Part shown: positions 51,632 to 60,054 of the stretch, piece by piece | Position numbering within the stretch: the first letter of the stretch is position 1 | Layout of the letters: each line of letters starts with the position of its first letter | NCBI RefSeq assembly: GCF_009729055.1 | Contig: NZ_CP045484.1 | Span: forward strand, 62,001-126,000 | Direction of reading: 5' to 3' | DNA from: Sulfurisphaera ohwakuensis | Lineage (GTDB): Archaea; Thermoproteota; Thermoprotei_A; Sulfolobales; Sulfolobaceae | DNA: 64,000 bases | Made by a program: the position numbers and the translations under genes | The notes under the pieces: generated by a model | What the model saw: the letters and a program-made list of their open reading frames with translations, nothing else | What the model was told of the DNA's origin: nothing | The model's database searches: none

Positions 51632-52072
51632 ATAAATAAAAAATTATCATGGGTTTTAAAACTAATTTAGCTATAATATACAGAAAGCCTTGTATGATAA
51701 TAATAAATAGCAAGACCCATAGCTAAATTTTCTGTTAAATGAGATTCTTAGTTAGAAACAGTCACTTTGGAAATTAACACATACTGATCTATTTAATGTG
51801 CATAATCATAATAAAGACGCAGTACCTTAACAAATTTTATCCTAATGCCTAATACTATAGAAAAATAATAGAACTCCCAATCTTTAAAAACTTATCATTA
51901 ATATAAATTAGATCGCTACTAGGAATAACTTTCTTTAGTTGGAGAACAAACTATAAATTAATAGATTAACTTACTATACCATTATCAAACTTTTATATAA
52001 AGAAGAAATACTATTAACATATATAATACGTTGACAAAAACATAATAGCTAGAAAAGATTTCAGAATATCTG
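51632..52072. other. Intergenic region without recognisable genes
   Basis: About 440 AT-rich bases. No reading frame of note, no C/D box set and no tRNA were seen. The segment around 51990-52010 (TTTATATAA) looks like the promoter of the ACT-domain gene that follows. Otherwise nothing is supported. Confidence 0.6.
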
Positions 52073-52345
52073 ATGGAAAACGCTATAATTATAGTAGTAG
52101 GAGCTGATAAACCTGGAATCGTAGCTGGAATAGCGTCAAAACTAGCTGAAAATAATGCAAACATAATCGACATCTCGCAAACTGTTATAAGGGGAATTTT
52201 TGCCATGATCATGTTAGTTGATATTTCTAAATGTAAAGTGCCATTAGATGAATTGAGAACACAACTACAAGAGAAAGGTAGAGAGCTAGGGGTTGAAGTA
52301 CACACATACCACGAAAAAGTATTTAGATACATGGAGAGGGTATAA
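52073..52345 (+). CDS. ACT-domain protein
   Basis: 90 residues, one ACT fold: AIIIVVGADKPGIVAGIASKLAENNANI followed by ISQTVIRGIFAMIMLVDISK. ACT domains bind amino acids and tune enzymes; this stand-alone form is usual beside a DUF711/PFL-like gene, which follows with no gap. Likely an allosteric partner; ligand unknown. Confidence 0.9.
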   Translation: MENAIIIVVGADKPGIVAGIASKLAENNANIIDISQTVIRGIFAMIMLVDISKCKVPLDELRTQLQEKGRELGVEVHTYHEKVFRYMERV

Positions 52346-53683
52346 ATGAAGTATAGCGCAGAAGAAATAATAGAAGTATATCAAATGCTTAACGAGGAGG
52401 ATCTAGATATTCGTTCAGTAACTCTGAGTATTAACACACTCTTCGCAATATCAGATGATTTAGATAAATCATTAAAGAAGTTAGAAGAGATTAATAATTT
52501 TCTAGAAAAATTTTCAAAAATCGTAGATGAAGTAGGAAGTAAATATGGAATCAGAATTGTTACTAAAAGAGTATCTGTATCCCCAATTCAGTTCTTCCTT
52601 GAAGTGCTAGATGAAAAAGACGGAATAGAATTAGCTAAATATCTAGATAGAATAGCTGAAAGAAATAACATAGATTATATAAGTGGTTATTCAGCTTTTG
52701 CAGATAAAGGATTTACTAGAGGATCCTTAAGAGTTCTTAAAACCTTAACAGATGCACTGAACAAGACTAAAAGACTAACTGGAATGATTAACGCTGCATC
52801 TACGATGTCTGGAATGAATATCGATGCAATAAAGATCTTTGTAGACCGAATATTCGAAATGCCACCAGAATCCTCATCAAGGACAGCTATAATGTCTAAT
52901 GTTCCTCCAGATTCGCCTTTTGTACCTTCAGCTCACCACGGTATGGGAATGCCAGAGGCTACAATAAATGTAGCTGTAAGCGGACCAGGAGTAATTAAAG
53001 CCGCTATTGAAAGAAGTAAACCTAAGACTTTACAAGAACTCCATGACATAATAAAGAGGGCAGCATTTAAGATTACTAGACTCGGTGAACTAGTAGGAAG
53101 AACTGTAGCTGAAAACATGGGGATAAATTTTACAACTGTTGATTTATCATTGGCCCCCTCACCTAAAGTAGGAGATAGTGTTGCGGAAATTATAGAGACG
53201 ATGGGGATAGAAAAGATAGGCGGACACGGCTCATTGGCTGCATTAGCTATTTTAATGGACGCTGTAAAGAAGGGAGGAGCTATGGCCACATCCTCAGTTG
53301 GCGGTCTCAGTAGTGCGTTTATTCCGGTAAGTGAAGATGCTGTAATGTCTGAGAGATCATTAGAGGGATATGTAGATTTTTACACTCTTATAGCGTTATC
53401 CTCTGTATGTAATAGTGGCATAGATATGGTAGGAGTAAGCAAGTCACAAGGGAAGGATAAGGTAATAGGACTAATTTCAGACATCTTAGCATTAGGAATA
53501 TCCTTAAACAAAATCCTTGGAGCTAGAATAATACCCATCGACTCACCACCAGGAAGTTATATAGATCTTGGAGGACTTCTGGGTAAGATAGTAGTTATGA
53601 AATTAAAGGACGTCAATGTATCAAAGTTTACTTCATATAAAGGTTTCATACCCAGTACTGTAAAAAGGCTGGAATTAGGGTAA
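52346..53683 (+). CDS. DUF711/UPF0210 family protein
   Basis: 445 residues. Conserved blocks: [70 protein letters not shown] and [16 protein letters not shown]. This is the UPF0210 family with a glycyl-radical-enzyme-like barrel and no known function. It is directly coupled to the ACT gene, a pairing found in many bacteria and archaea. Confidence 0.9.
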   Translation: MKYSAEEIIEVYQMLNEEDLDIRSVTLSINTLFAISDDLDKSLKKLEEINNFLEKFSKIVDEVGSKYGIRIVTKRVSVSPIQFFLEVLDEKDGIELAKYLDRIAERNNIDYISGYSAFADKGFTRGSLRVLKTLTDALNKTKRLTGMINAASTMSGMNIDAIKIFVDRIFEMPPESSSRTAIMSNVPPDSPFVPSAHHGMGMPEATINVAVSGPGVIKAAIERSKPKTLQELHDIIKRAAFKITRLGELVGRTVAENMGINFTTVDLSLAPSPKVGDSVAEIIETMGIEKIGGHGSLAALAILMDAVKKGGAMATSSVGGLSSAFIPVSEDAVMSERSLEGYVDFYTLIALSSVCNSGIDMVGVSKSQGKDKVIGLISDILALGISLNKILGARIIPIDSPPGSYIDLGGLLGKIVVMKLKDVNVSKFTSYKGFIPSTVKRLELG

Positions 53684-54729
53684 CATAATAAGTTTCTTTA
53701 TATTTAAGAATAACCACACGTGGCGTTGTCTAAGATGATAAAAATGGAAATTGATGAGTAATATTAATAAGTTATTGGGTTGAGATAATATTATGATAAA
53801 GACATTTATCAGTTAGAAAGTTTTCGTGATAGATAAAGAATTTTGTTGGGATATAAGCGAGATAAACTTCAATTATTCCCATAGCATATAATTTTTATAA
53901 TATGAAATAATATGAGTACAGTAATTTTTCATTTTTGCTTTATTTTTCTCGGTTTGTTGGATTTTTAATTCAAAATATTTCAAGAATTCATGTTCTTATG
54001 AGTAATTATCTTTATACTCAAATATAAATTTATTCAATTATTTACATTTTGAACATCGTCACGTATCCAGTTTTAAACTTAGTTACTTATCATAAAGAAT
54101 TTTTGTCTTCTACTTTTAAATTTTCAAATAAACATTATATTGGTATCTCGATTTAAAGCTTTCTTAAAGAAAAGAGACTTTATCTAAATACGGTTTTTAT
54201 AGATACTCTAAGCAGCAAAATCTAGGATATTAAGAGAGAATCCTAGGAGTTATATAAAAAACAGAAAAGGATAAAGGTTATAACGTAACGGGAAAAATTT
54301 TAAAAACTCTAGAACTTAATGTTTTTAAAAACTATTATTGAAAGCTGATTTTTATCTTAAACCAGTAAATCTTAACTTTTGACATTAAACAAAGAATAGA
54401 TACTAATGGAATCCTTTATTAGCAATTTTCTAGTAAGTGCTAATTAGACATATCAACCTAATACATTAAAAAAGAGAAATGTATTACTACTAGAGTTAGA
54501 TTAGCTAACACACATATTAAGAGAACAGCTCAATACGAAAAGTGTAATAGAAACTAATCATATGTATATTAGCACGATCACAAAAAAGCTCATTAAATAA
54601 ACTGACTGTATAATTAGTCATTTTAAAGCACTAGCTAATCTAAGTTTATCAATGTAAAATATCACTAATCTCTCCTAGCATAAATTACATTTTTACATAG
54701 AATTTAATGATGATGTATTTACTAAAATC
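53684..54729. other. Long gene-poor region at the left border of the accessory block
   Basis: About 1,050 AT-rich bases. Apart from the inverted-repeat copy at 53711-53797, no gene, tRNA or RNA box set is recognisable; all frames are short. Fragments such as the pair of TTTTTAAAAACT motifs around 54300-54335 do not form a clear array. It may be decayed element or host DNA. Confidence 0.6.
53711..53797 (+). repeat. Inverted repeat copy A (partner at 55817-55902)
   Basis: Includes 32 bases (53732-53763) identical in reverse complement to 55851-55882, with lower similarity on both sides over about 87 bases. A 13-residue frame (53720-53761, GTG start) ends MIKMEIDE. In the other copy the same frame is open for 24 codons, so the repeat may derive from the end of a small gene. 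Confidence 0.8.
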
Positions 54730-55338
54730 TTAATATGGTGGCTGATAACCACCACCGAACCCACCACTGGGATTACCATATGATCCTCCTCCAAACATAC
54801 CACCTTGTGCTGGTGGAGCATTAGCTACTATTTGAGCAATATAATTAAGTAACTGATCCTCGTTAGTATATTGCTGGTAAACATGATATGCATCAAAGGC
54901 TGCTCCACCTATTCCCAAGATTGTTAGCAATTTGTTATGTAACATCTCATCACTAAAGAATGAAAAACCTCCGCTCATAGCCAATGGAATTAGATCTTGG
55001 ATCCAATTTGCTACACCAGTTTCAATAGTCACCATTCCCGGTCCTTGGCATATTCTTATTGTATAGGCCTTATTTGCGTCAGTTAAAAATCCAAACAAGC
55101 TAGAATGCCTAGCTTGTATAACAACCATATTTTGACTTATCATAGGATTTACTTGAAATCCCATTCCATTTAAGTATGATACCACTTGTTGACCTACGTA
55201 TTGCATATTTATAGGATATGATACTGGTACTGTTATTGTCTTTCCACCTAGTCCTACAAGACCTCCACATAGTGCTGAACCAAATGGAGGTTGTTGTCCA
55301 AAGAATGGAAATCCCATATCCATTATATTTAATTCCAA
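54730..55338 (-). CDS. Conserved hypothetical protein with Gly/Pro-rich tail
   Basis: 202 residues (start at MELNIMDMGF or the ATG six codons later). An ordered body with KTITVPVSYPINMQYVGQQV and a helical segment about 110-160 is followed by a disordered tail rich in Gly, Pro and Tyr (MFGGGSYGNPSGGFGGGY). No signal peptide. It sits inside the inverted repeat pair. A TATATATA-rich promoter is upstream. Probably Sulfolobales-specific; function unknown and origin (host or element) unclear. Confidence 0.65.
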   Translation of the reverse strand: MELNIMDMGFPFFGQQPPFGSALCGGLVGLGGKTITVPVSYPINMQYVGQQVVSYLNGMGFQVNPMISQNMVVIQARHSSLFGFLTDANKAYTIRICQGPGMVTIETGVANWIQDLIPLAMSGGFSFFSDEMLHNKLLTILGIGGAAFDAYHVYQQYTNEDQLLNYIAQIVANAPPAQGGMFGGGSYGNPSGGFGGGYQPPY

Positions 55339-55484
55339 ATATATATATTTAGATTCTATTAAGTATGTACATAGTTCTTCTGTGTCTATTTCAGTTTTTA
55401 ATTCTAAGAAACATACGGCTTGATAAATACTCTATCCTCTCATTAGTTCCAAATAGAACAAGGGAGGGATCTGCAGTTTTTTAA

Positions 55485-55712
55485 ATCATATACCATAATA
55501 ATCAAATTACGAAAAAAGTTTTCACATTTAATGATATCAAAATTCGTGAAGTCAAAGGCAAGTATTATGTTTACTTACTAGAGAAGGATAAAGACTGTCA
55601 GAGAAGGGACCGTTATGTGGATAAGCTTAAAGACGTAGTAAAGTTCTATATTAGTAGTGGAGGTCTGTGGACCCGTAGGTCCCGGGTTCAAGTCCCGGCC
55701 AGAGCCTTGTGA
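55485..55712 (+). pseudogene. Integrase N-terminal relic carrying the tRNA-His 3' half
   Basis: The frame has no start codon. Translated, it holds FNDIKIREVKGKYYVYLLEK and YVDKLKDVVKFY, the same pattern as the integrase at 58.5 kb ([22 protein letters not shown]) but clearly divergent. It then runs through a 36-base exact copy of the tRNA-His 3' half in the sense direction ([13 protein letters not shown]) and stops. The 58.5 kb copy reads tRNA-His antisense, so this came from a different element or an inverted arrangement. Confidence 0.75.
55665..55700 (+). other. tRNA-His 3'-half fragment (attachment-site remnant)
   Basis: 36 bases identical to bases 58706-58671 of tRNA-His (minus strand), from the anticodon loop (CTGTGGA) through the T arm. 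It lacks the 5' half and the acceptor end differs (AGAGCC instead of CGAGCC). A partial tRNA of this kind is what an SSV-type integration leaves at one end of the element, but here it is inverted relative to the intact gene. Confidence 0.85.
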
Positions 55713-55980
55713 GGGATATCCCACACACCCTTACCGCTAATATAGAATTCTACAATCTTATCTAAGGGGCCCTTTAACCATCTTTAAAAAAGCAAGTCTT
55801 TTTCAGTTGAAATTACCTTTACCATAAATCTCATCCCAATTACTTATTAGTATTACTCATCAATTTCCATTTTTATCATCTTGGATAACATCACGTGGTA
55901 ATACACGGTCTCCCTCACCTTAAGCATTTCTTCAATTTATTGAATTTCTAATATTGTTATAATAAATTCCTTTATCTTTC
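55713..55980. other. Spacer between integrase relic and element genes
   Basis: Contains inverted repeat copy B and a 24-codon minus-strand frame (55853-55927; starts MLKVRETVYYHVML and ends MIKMEIDE). No other gene is seen; a T-rich run near 55960-55980 follows the stop of the next minus-strand gene. Confidence 0.5.
55817..55902 (-). repeat. Inverted repeat copy B (partner at 53711-53797)
   Basis: Reverse complement of the left copy with a 32-base identical core at 55851-55882. In the shared frame the two copies differ at codons 2 to 4, two of these changes being synonymous (TTG/TTA, TCT/TCC). That is weak evidence that the sequence was once translated. Confidence 0.8.
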
Positions 55981-56322
55981 TTAGAAAGATATTATTCTAT
56001 CAGAATTTTTGCAAAACGATTTTAGCTCTACCGTACTCAGCGAGAGAGAAACGTTGTTATCTTCATATTCCGCATTGGGCAAAACTTGAAGGTAGTATTT
56101 ATCATAGACGCTTACGTATGAGGGGTTAAGCCAAGGAGCCGTTGAAAGAGCGGAACCGTTTTGAGTCTCTCTGACAATCTGCGTCGATGAAGGCTGAATA
56201 ACAATAGTTTGTGAGTATTTGTAGTATGAAAAATCTCCGCCTCCTCTAAACCTATAAAACGCTGAAGATGGTAAGAGAAAAATGGGTAGGATAAGTAGGG
56301 TTAGGAGTAGGAGCCACTTCAT
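55981..56322 (-). CDS. Secreted or membrane-anchored element protein
   Basis: 113 residues. Signal peptide MKWLLLLTLLILPIFLLPSSA, then a mature part with no recognised domain. A TATTTAAAC box lies about 28 bases upstream, so leaderless. The right-hand neighbours on the same strand are likewise exported. The C-terminus may be truncated where the repeat region begins. Base composition is visibly richer in GC than the host genes around it. Confidence 0.55.
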   Translation of the reverse strand: MKWLLLLTLLILPIFLLPSSAFYRFRGGGDFSYYKYSQTIVIQPSSTQIVRETQNGSALSTAPWLNPSYVSVYDKYYLQVLPNAEYEDNNVSLSLSTVELKSFCKNSDRIISF

Positions 56323-56363
56323 TAAGTGAGAAAAAAGAGAGTGAGTTTAAATAGGGCCTATTT

Positions 56364-56717
56364 TTACTCCTCTTCATCCGGTCTGTGTATTTTGAAGGGG
56401 CTTAGCTCCTCCTCTTGCCAACCGAATTCATAATCGTACCACTTCTTGTAAAGAGTCTTTATACCGTAGTAAAGCTCTTTATACCAAGTTATGAGTAAAA
56501 GTCCTAACCCGATAACTAGTGTTTCCGGCCATAGGTTTGCATACCATGGTGGAGGGGCATAATAACCCGTAGGAGCACAACTTACAAGTGGGTTTGAGCA
56601 TATGGGTGGGGGAGGTAACTGAACCCAAGTTGAGTGGTCTATTGAGTGTAGGTAAGCTGTTAACCCTAGAAGTACCGTGGAAGAACCGGTTAGGACTAAC
56701 TTCTTGTCTTTCATCAT
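56364..56717 (-). CDS. Two-helix membrane protein with proline-rich loop
   Basis: 117 residues from the ATG pair at 56715-56717, about 28 bases after a CTTTATAAGT box; the frame is open further upstream into the next gene but that start is less likely. Helices at about 5-23 and 61-81 flank an exposed loop with PPPPICSNP and APPPWYAN. The tail is acidic (HRPDEEE). This resembles small structural or accessory proteins of Sulfolobus viruses and plasmids in style; no homologue is named. Confidence 0.55.
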   Translation of the reverse strand: MMKDKKLVLTGSSTVLLGLTAYLHSIDHSTWVQLPPPPICSNPLVSCAPTGYYAPPPWYANLWPETLVIGLGLLLITWYKELYYGIKTLYKKWYDYEFGWQEEELSPFKIHRPDEEE

Positions 56718-56754
56718 TAAAAACAAATAAAAAAGGTTTAACTTATAAAGGTTT

Positions 56755-57857
56755 TCACAAGACGTATTCAAAACCGTAGCTAGGTATCGCAATATCGCTT
56801 TGTGTGCTAGTAACTAAGCTGACAAACGGGTGACCGCCTAACTGGTTCACCGGCAAACCATTTATTTGTGCATAAGCTTCGATACCTTGCTGAGTTCCTA
56901 GCATCCAGTAAGAGACATTATAGTAATAAGTAACATATACTACACGACCGTACATATGTTCTGATTGTTTTCCGATATATTCGCTCGCACCCCACGCTAC
57001 ACCGGAAGGCGGTGGGTTTAAGCCAATCATAGTCCCTGAAACAGCACTGGAACTAGCTGAATCTGAAGATATTAAGTTCTGTCCGTACCACGGTGCCTGA
57101 TATTCTTCATATCTGGTTCCGTTTAGTATAATTAGTTGGAATAATGTAACAAAGTACGGGTTAGAGTCAGTAAAAGAGTATTGGGACGGCGCATGAACTT
57201 CTACAGAGACACTCGGGTAAGCTATACCTTGACCGCTAACACTCTTGAGTAACACTGAGCTAGCTGTGCTAGGAACTGTGTTAAATGTTAAAGCGCAATT
57301 ATTATTAAATACAATTTTCTCGCCGGGGTAGATCGGAGTACCGGGGAAGTTGAACCCTTGCCCGTTATAACCAAATATAGCATACCAAGTACTACCTTCA
57401 CTTAATGCTGTAATTACAAAACTACTTTGAGGGTTGTAAGGTACTTGTTCTAAAATAGGGGGTAATGTAATGTATTGAGGAATAGGAAAACCATTAACAA
57501 TTTCAGTATAGTTTACGATGATATCGGTCTCTATTACAGAAACTCCGTTAACAACATATGTCAGTACTAACTGGAGTATAATTCCGTCAAACGGATATGA
57601 TGTCCGTTAATTGTTAATGTCCCCGTCGCTTGTAACGGTATGTTTAGCATTTCTAACACAGTGTAGAACCCGCTATCGTTCAATGCGAAGTAAGAGAAGC
57701 TAGAGAAATAAACCATATAATAACTATACCCCGCTAAGTTCGAATTGTATGCCGAAATCGCCCAATCGTATCCGCTTATTTGTGCCGACGGTAGTATGCT
57801 TAATGCTGGGATTAGTAGTAGTGTTAGAAAGGTTAGGGAAAGTAGGGGCTTCCACAT
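56755..57857 (-). pseudogene. Frameshifted secreted glycoprotein-like gene of the element
   Basis: Two frames join to about 368 residues. The first part (57857 down to about 57604) has signal peptide MWKPLLSLTFLTLLLIPALS and a Ser/Tyr-rich start; the second part continues to 56755 (VSVEVHAPSQYSF, GTRYEEYQAPWYG, MYGRVVYVTYYYNVS). Restoring one base near 57603-57605 would read ING-TSYPFDG, adding an N-glycosylation site and continuing smoothly. Many N-x-S/T sites and Tyr suggest an exposed surface protein. A TTTTAAAG box precedes the ATG. Either a real pseudogene or a sequencing error. Confidence 0.65.
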
Positions 57858-57892
57858 TTGCCGAGAAGAGAGAATTAGACTTTAAAAGGGGC

Positions 57893-58117
57893 TCAAGACA
57901 CGCAGATATTATGTTTTTTGCAAACATGGTCTAGGAGTGCATCCGTGTTTGCGAACTCCTTTCTGCACACCGGACAAGTTGTCGTATGCTCAGCATAACG
58001 TATGTGCTGTTTGAGAGAGACGGAAGAGCTGAAGGGCATTAGGCATAACGGGCAAACGTAAGGGGAAACTGCTTTACTTGTCAACAACTTATAGAGATAA
58101 CTACTTTCATCCAACAA
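57893..58117 (-). CDS. Double C2H2 zinc-finger protein of virus/plasmid type
   Basis: 74 residues. Finger 1: CPLCLMPFSSSVSLKQHIRYAEH; finger 2: CPVCRKEFANTDALLDHVCKKH, both with classic spacing. Small C2H2 proteins like this are common in Sulfolobus fuselloviruses and plasmids, where they act as regulators. The start is TTG (TTG-TTG-GAT). It is the best single piece of evidence that the 56-58 kb block is of viral or plasmid origin. Confidence 0.8.
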   Translation of the reverse strand: MLDESSYLYKLLTSKAVSPYVCPLCLMPFSSSVSLKQHIRYAEHTTTCPVCRKEFANTDALLDHVCKKHNICVS

Positions 58118-58155
58118 CTTTAGATTATGGATTAACGCTTTAACGATTGCCCTTA

Positions 58156-58269
58156 TTAATCTTTTCTGTTCCGGCCGAGAGAATAATAATGTTCAAGTTC
58201 CTCTAAAGTTACATGAATCGTAATTCCTTTATGATTACTCAAGTACTCTTTACTGCCTGACCCTGCCAA
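58156..58269 (-). CDS. 37-residue frame upstream of the zinc finger
   Basis: Begins at a TTG directly after an in-frame stop: AGSGSKEYLSNHKGITIHVT, then LEELEHYYSLGRNRKD. The composition is protein-like (helix LEELEHYYSLGR), but the start is weak and it may be the remaining C-terminus of a decayed element gene. No family recognised. Confidence 0.4.
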   Translation of the reverse strand: MAGSGSKEYLSNHKGITIHVTLEELEHYYSLGRNRKD

Positions 58270-58457
58270 TTAATTAGGAGATGCTGAGAAATTTCCAAGT
58301 TATATGTTTAAAAGAGATTCCCTTGAACAAATGTATATATCTCAGGGATGCAGAATCTTTGCCGTCTTCTTTCAACTCTACGCGTTTTTACGGTAAAAAT
58401 TAACGGGTTGCAAAAGCTTATGAACACAAATTGGCAACCATAATACAGTGAGGAGTT

Positions 58458-58760
58458 TTGGCGGATAAGCAACGTAGATATAAATTCGGCGATTATATCT
58501 TAAGGGAAAGAAAAGGTCGGTATTATGTCTATAAATTGGAAACGATGAATGGTGACGCAAAGGAAACTTACGTGGGTCCCTTAATCGACGTCGTTGAGAC
58601 TTATCTAAAATTGAAAGAAAGTGGGGGTGTGGGGGTGTCCCCCACTGGGGGTTTCCCCCTAAAGGGCTCGGGCCGGGACTTGAACCCGGGACCTACGGGT
58701 CCACAGCCCGTCGCTCTAACCAGGCTGAGCTACCCGAGCCAATCCCATTATTATTTCTAA
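58458..58760 (+). pseudogene. SSV-type integrase N-terminal fragment overlapping tRNA-His
   Basis: About 100 residues, TTG start after GTGAGGAG. The sequence [24 protein letters not shown] and [18 protein letters not shown] is the N-terminal domain of archaeal partitioned tyrosine recombinases; then it reads through tRNA-His antisense ([19 protein letters not shown]) and ends. The catalytic C-terminal domain is absent. This is int(N), the half left beside the tRNA when an element integrates; the matching int(C) is not in the window. Confidence 0.85.
58664..58740 (-). tRNA. tRNA-His (GTG anticodon)
   Basis: Acceptor GGCTCGG/CCGAGCC with discriminator C at 58664, as required for His. D arm GCTC/GAGC, anticodon stem ACGGG/CCCGT with loop CTGTGGA, T arm CCGGG TTCAAGT CCCGG. 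No intron. The G at position -1 is not encoded (T there), so it would have to be added after transcription. It is an integration target: int(N) overlaps it. Confidence 0.94.
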
Positions 58761-58777
58761 CTTCCAATTTTTTAAGC

Positions 58778-60016
58778 TTACCCATGTTTTTGGACCTTAT
58801 ACTCTTGCTTAACTATGTCAAGTATTTCTCTGGCTATAACTGTTTTATAATTTTTATTTATTTTCTTTATAAAATTGTTTCCGATTACTATAACTTCATT
58901 AAAATCTGATGAAAATGCTATATCTTTTCTAGAAGCATTATTCGCTATTAGTAAATCAAAGCCATGCCTCTCCTTCTTTATTTTACCTTTTTCTATTAAT
59001 TCATTGTCATCTTTTACAGTCTCTGCAGCAAAACCTACTAAGAAAACATTATATTTCCTTATTATACTTGAGATCTTTACTGTTTTTTCAAGTTCTACTG
59101 TAGGAGTTTCTGTATGACTATCAATCTTTGAAGAAGCAATGTTTTTAAACTTATAATCTGCGGGTGCTCCAGCTAAAATCACAATATTATATCCAGTTTC
59201 TACAAATTTCTTCACTTCATTAGCCATTTCATCAGTTGTTTCTACCTGAACTTTCTTTTTAACATAAGGCTTTATATGAGTACTTAAAGGACCATGAACT
59301 AAAACAACATCAGCACCTCTAAAATATGCCTCGTTTGCTATTGCAACTCCCATAGTCCCACTACTAGGATTTGAAATAAATCTCACTGGGTCTAAATGCT
59401 CTCTTGTAGGGCCAGCTGTAACGACAATTTTCAATCCTTCTAAATCCTTACCCCTAAGAAGTAAGGTTGAAATATAATTTGATAAATATTCTATATCTGG
59501 ATAATGAGCAACATCTCTTACAAGAAAAGGTTCTACAACAATTACTCCTATCTCATTTAGTTTATTTATATTATTTATCATTTGAGGTGTAAAATACATT
59601 GGTAAATGCATCGCTGGAACTAAGATTAGAGGTTTTTTTAGACCAATAAAATTAAGAGCAGTAACTGTTATTGGAGTATCTGCAATTCCATTAACAATTT
59701 TGCTTATAGTATTTGCTGTAGCTGGTGCGACAACATATGCGTCATAATCTTCAGCTAATGTAACATGTTCTATCCCGCCAGAAATTTTTGTTATCACTGG
59801 ATTACCAGTTGCCCATTCAAACATTGTAGGAGAGACTAATTTTGAAGCGTCTTTACTCATAATAACTTGGACTTCTGCACCTAACCTCATTAAGCTTCTC
59901 ACTAAGTCGATAGTCTTATAAATGGATACACTACCTGTGACTCCTACTAAGATTTTCTTATTCAAAAGTTCTGATGAGATCTCGCCTATAATTTTCTTCG
60001 AGGGATGAATAGCCAT
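58778..60016 (-). CDS. coaBC: Bifunctional phosphopantothenoylcysteine synthetase/decarboxylase
   Basis: 412 residues. The N-terminal CoaC flavoprotein part has VGVTGSVSIYKTIDLVRSL, GGIEHVTLAEDYDAYVVAPA (catalytic His) and PAMHLPMY; the C-terminal CoaB part starts at about 190 with VVTAGPTREHLDPVRFISN and ends around FVGFAAETVKDD. It makes phosphopantetheine for CoA. It is the first host gene to the right of the element scar and convergent with int(N). Confidence 0.94.
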   Translation of the reverse strand: MAIHPSKKIIGEISSELLNKKILVGVTGSVSIYKTIDLVRSLMRLGAEVQVIMSKDASKLVSPTMFEWATGNPVITKISGGIEHVTLAEDYDAYVVAPATANTISKIVNGIADTPITVTALNFIGLKKPLILVPAMHLPMYFTPQMINNINKLNEIGVIVVEPFLVRDVAHYPDIEYLSNYISTLLLRGKDLEGLKIVVTAGPTREHLDPVRFISNPSSGTMGVAIANEAYFRGADVVLVHGPLSTHIKPYVKKKVQVETTDEMANEVKKFVETGYNIVILAGAPADYKFKNIASSKIDSHTETPTVELEKTVKISSIIRKYNVFLVGFAAETVKDDNELIEKGKIKKERHGFDLLIANNASRKDIAFSSDFNEVIVIGNNFIKKINKNYKTVIAREILDIVKQEYKVQKHG

Positions 60017-60054
60017 CAGACATAAATTTAAACTTTGAATAAAAACCTTATATT

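Noticed and set aside
51632-52072. Intergenic bases as an RNA gene or origin
   Set aside because: No paired box motifs, no tRNA-like arms and no repeated origin boxes could be found by eye.
57724-57934. Overlapping frames on both strands near the start of the frameshifted surface-protein gene
   Set aside because: They conflict with the signal-peptide frame, which has the better promoter and composition.
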